A stretch of 64,000 bases of DNA, taken from the NCBI GenBank assembly GCA_910574835.1, contig CAJTDE010000001.1, positions 124,001 to 188,000 on the forward strand, read 5' to 3'. Source of the stretch: Clostridia bacterium. Lineage in GTDB: Bacteria; Bacillota; Clostridia; Lachnospirales; Lachnospiraceae. The position numbers and the translations under genes are program-made. The notes beneath the pieces are model-generated. The model was not told where the DNA came from. It saw only the letters and a list, made by a program, of their open reading frames with translations, and did not search any database. Shown here piece after piece: positions 61,678-64,000 of this stretch (position 1 is its first letter; each line of letters starts with the position of its first letter).

Positions 61678-63201
61678 ATGAATAAGAAGCGTGTAGCAAT
61701 CAATATGACAGCCCAGCTTTTGGCCTTTGCGGTAAATATGCTGCTGGGCTTTATTCTGGTTCCTGTTATAGACAGCATGATTCCCAATGCTTATGGCTTT
61801 ACGGATATTGCCAATAAGTTTGTGCAGGCGGCCCAGATCATAGTGTCGGCTCTCAATACGATGGCCAGCCGTTTTATTACCATTCACATTCACAGGAATG
61901 ACAGAGAAGAAGCCAACCGGTACTTTTCCTCTGTCTTCTTTGCAAATGTACTGATGGCAGTTGTATTTATGGCTCCGGCTATGTTTGTGGTGGTTTATTT
62001 GGGGCATATTTTCCAGGTGCCTCCGGAGGCAAGTCTTCCGGATATTCAGATGCTGTTTTTCTTCATTTTTGTTAATTTTCTGATCAGCATTACGACTTCT
62101 GTGTTCGGCGTTGCTCCTTACAGCAAAGATCGGCTGGAGCTTAGCTCCGTTGCGACAATTTTAGGAGAGGTTGTCCGTCTGGCAGTTTTGTTTGTCTCTT
62201 ACTTTTTCTTCCGTCCTTATTTGTGGTATGTGGGCTGTGCGTCCGTGGCCTCCACGCTGGTTCAGGCGGCGGCGAATCTGTTTTTCACCAGGCGTCTGCT
62301 GCCGGATATGGAGGTGAAGAAGAGGCATTTCCGGTGGGGGAAGGTGAGAGAGCTGGTGTCCTTGGGGGCGTGGAATTCCGTTACACGTCTGGGGCAGCTG
62401 CTGCTGGATGGCTTAAGCACTTCGATTGCTAATATTATGATCAGTGCGGCGGCTATGACCACAATCTCGATCTCTACTCAGGTGCCGACTGTTATTTCGA
62501 ACCTGATGGGGACCATAGCAGGTGTTTTTAATCCGCAGATGACAATTGCGTATGCCAAGGAGGAAAAAAAACAGCTTTTGGAGATTATCGCAAGTGCGGA
62601 TCGAATTATGATATTTATTATCAGTATTCCCATTGCTTTTATGACTGTTTTTGGGAAGACGTTTTTTCAGCTCTGGATAGGTAGGACGCAGGATCCGGGA
62701 GAGCTTTATATTCTGGCGCTTTTAAATGTGGGAACTTTGTTTGTCAGCGCCAGTATTCAGGTGCTTTATCATGTATTTTTAATTACAAAGCGGGTTAAGC
62801 TGAATTCTGTGGTGATCCTTTTGAGCGGGATTCTGACTACGGCTACGGTGTTTGTCCTTTTGGAGACGACGGATCTTGGCGTTTACGCCATTGCGGGTGT
62901 GAGTACTTTTTATGGGATTCTGCGTAATCTGGTGTTTACGCCTATTTATGCGGCCCGTTGTCTGAAGGTGAAGTGGTATACGTTTTATGGGGATATTCTG
63001 CTGGGGCTGGCGTCCATTGGGGCTATTTGTCTGACAGCGTTGCCGTTTCAGCTGCTGATTGAGATTGACGGGTGGATCAAATTGTTTGCGGTGGGAATTG
63101 TGGCCGGGGCTGCAGCTTTGGCGGTGAATTTTCTTATTGTATTACGGAAGAATGAGCGTAAGATGGTGCTGGATATGGTTAAGAAGAAGCTGCAAAGATG
63201 A
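61678..63201 (+). CDS. Polysaccharide flippase (Wzx/MOP superfamily)
   Basis: A 507-residue membrane protein with about fourteen hydrophobic helices and little soluble sequence. The opening RVAINMTAQLLAFAVNMLLG and the internal LGAWNSVTRLGQLLLDGLST are typical of lipid-linked oligosaccharide flippases. It probably moves a lipid-linked glycan across the membrane for surface polymer assembly. It starts eight bases after the DUF2142 gene with AGGAGCAA upstream, and a glycosyltransferase gene follows. Confidence 0.9.
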   Translation: MNKKRVAINMTAQLLAFAVNMLLGFILVPVIDSMIPNAYGFTDIANKFVQAAQIIVSALNTMASRFITIHIHRNDREEANRYFSSVFFANVLMAVVFMAPAMFVVVYLGHIFQVPPEASLPDIQMLFFFIFVNFLISITTSVFGVAPYSKDRLELSSVATILGEVVRLAVLFVSYFFFRPYLWYVGCASVASTLVQAAANLFFTRRLLPDMEVKKRHFRWGKVRELVSLGAWNSVTRLGQLLLDGLSTSIANIMISAAAMTTISISTQVPTVISNLMGTIAGVFNPQMTIAYAKEEKKQLLEIIASADRIMIFIISIPIAFMTVFGKTFFQLWIGRTQDPGELYILALLNVGTLFVSASIQVLYHVFLITKRVKLNSVVILLSGILTTATVFVLLETTDLGVYAIAGVSTFYGILRNLVFTPIYAARCLKVKWYTFYGDILLGLASIGAICLTALPFQLLIEIDGWIKLFAVGIVAGAAALAVNFLIVLRKNERKMVLDMVKKKLQR

Positions 63202-63262
63202 CGGATTGTCAGGGCGGATGCTTTGCTTGCGCAGGCTGCGGGCGATATAGAGGATTGCGGAT

Positions 63263-64000
63263 ATGGTGAGTATTATTGTTCCTGTATACAAAAGTGAAAA
63301 AACGTTGAGCTTATGTGTGGAATCTTTGCAAAGACAGACAAAGAGGGATATAGAGATTATTCTGGTGGATGACGGTTCTCCGGATAACTGCCCTCAGATA
63401 TGTGATGCTCTGGCTCGGGAAGATGCCAGGATTCAAGTGATCCACAAGGAGAACGGAGGAGTTTCTTCGGCCAGAAACAGGGGATTGGACAGGGCGAAGG
63501 GAGAGTTTGTTCTGTTTGTGGACAGCGATGATTCCGCGGAGCCGGATATGATTGAAGAGCTTTTGCGCCGTATGGGGGAAAATGCTCTTGTGCTTTGTGG
63601 ATATCACCATCATTATCTGGGCAGAGATGTGGAAAAGGTTCCGGATTTGACAGCATGGGCGGGAGCGGAGAGTTTTTTAAGGCTGTATGGACAGGGGTAT
63701 ATGAATATGCCCTGGAATAAGCTGTTTCGCCGGGAACTGACAGGGCGCTTTGATGAGAGCTTGAGTCTGGGGGAGGATTTGCTTTTTAATCTGGATTATC
63801 TGAGACGGGCCTCCGGGAGTGTGGCTGTTGTGCAGAAGCCTTTGTACCATTATATGCAGAATGATTCGGGGGATACGCTTTCCGGAAAGAAGAGGGATGA
63901 TAAGCCGGAGCTTGGAAAACGCATCTGGCGGGAGGCGTCCCGGTTTTATGAGGAGCTGGCAGGGCATGGGGATACAAGCGGTGTGATCAATGCCAGGCTA
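63263..64000 (+). CDS. Family 2 glycosyltransferase, partial at the window edge
   Basis: The first 246 codons are inside the window and no stop was met, so the C-terminus is missing. The GT-A fold is shown by VSIIVPVYKSEKTLSLCVES at the start, IILVDDGSPDN (about 34-44), ENGGVSSARNRGLD (about 66-79) and the metal-binding LFVDSDDSAEPDM (about 88-100). The acceptor-side motif LGEDLLFNL lies near residue 170. It would add a sugar to a lipid-linked or surface glycan. The ATG at 63263 follows GAGG at 63250-63253. Confidence 0.9.
   Translation, partial: MVSIIVPVYKSEKTLSLCVESLQRQTKRDIEIILVDDGSPDNCPQICDALAREDARIQVIHKENGGVSSARNRGLDRAKGEFVLFVDSDDSAEPDMIEELLRRMGENALVLCGYHHHYLGRDVEKVPDLTAWAGAESFLRLYGQGYMNMPWNKLFRRELTGRFDESLSLGEDLLFNLDYLRRASGSVAVVQKPLYHYMQNDSGDTLSGKKRDDKPELGKRIWREASRFYEELAGHGDTSGVINARL

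Overview
The window looks like chromosome from a Gram-positive, low-to-mid GC anaerobe of the Clostridia, most likely Lachnospiraceae. The pointers are strong AGGAGG-type ribosome binding sites, sigma-A promoters, U-tailed intrinsic terminators, the paired glgC-glgD genes, an alpha/beta-fused E1 dehydrogenase, a cdaA-cdaR pair, many PTS, TRAP and ABC uptake systems, and a preQ1-controlled queT. This placement rests on gene content only.

Layout. 1-985: XRE regulator with a membrane tail. 985-5884 (minus): a GNAT acetyltransferase, then a phosphorelay operon read leftward (7TM hybrid histidine kinase, receiver, CheX-like protein, receiver). 5943-8663: small membrane ORF and glycogen genes glgC-glgD. 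9003-10502: unknown small genes and an sce7726-like protein. 10606-19035: the most unusual block, a methyltransferase, a PLD-SF2 helicase, an unrecognised 659-residue protein and a 1010-residue WYL-like/SF1 helicase/nuclease protein, which together look like an uncharacterised defence-type cassette. 19077-20825: FAD oxidoreductase. 20936-27498: BglG-type regulator, ascorbate-type PTS (IIA, IIB, IIC), phosphotriesterase-family lactonase candidate, KDPG-type aldolase and creatininase-family protein, apparently a route for an imported sugar lactone. 27612-28985 (minus): NSS sodium symporter. 29148-36480: M20 amidohydrolase, BMP-type nucleoside ABC importer and adenosine deaminase (nucleoside salvage). 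36490-37245: queT under a preQ1-I riboswitch. 37276-37460: a large imperfect inverted repeat. 37513-42951: DeoR regulator, E2 with three lipoyl domains and fused E1. 42950-49652: AraC regulator (minus), then a DapA-like aldolase/lyase, HpcH-type aldolase, TRAP transporter and YhcH-family protein. 49745-54937: lplA, mreB-like, recD2, comF. 54921-64000: two unknown membrane proteins, cdaA, cdaR, HPr, and the start of a cell-surface polysaccharide cluster (DUF2142 protein, flippase, glycosyltransferase cut by the window edge).

The genes connect in several places. The lipoate ligase could lipoylate the E2 protein, HPr could feed the PTS, and the ABC importer feeds adenosine deaminase. The strongest candidates for something undescribed are: (a) a 35-48 nt sequence present four times, always in the sense orientation inside operons, three times placed 5-7 nt before a Shine-Dalgarno; (b) the 10.6-19.0 kb helicase/nuclease cassette; and (c) the 185-bp inverted repeat downstream of queT. 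No tRNA, rRNA, insertion sequence or CRISPR array was recognised.
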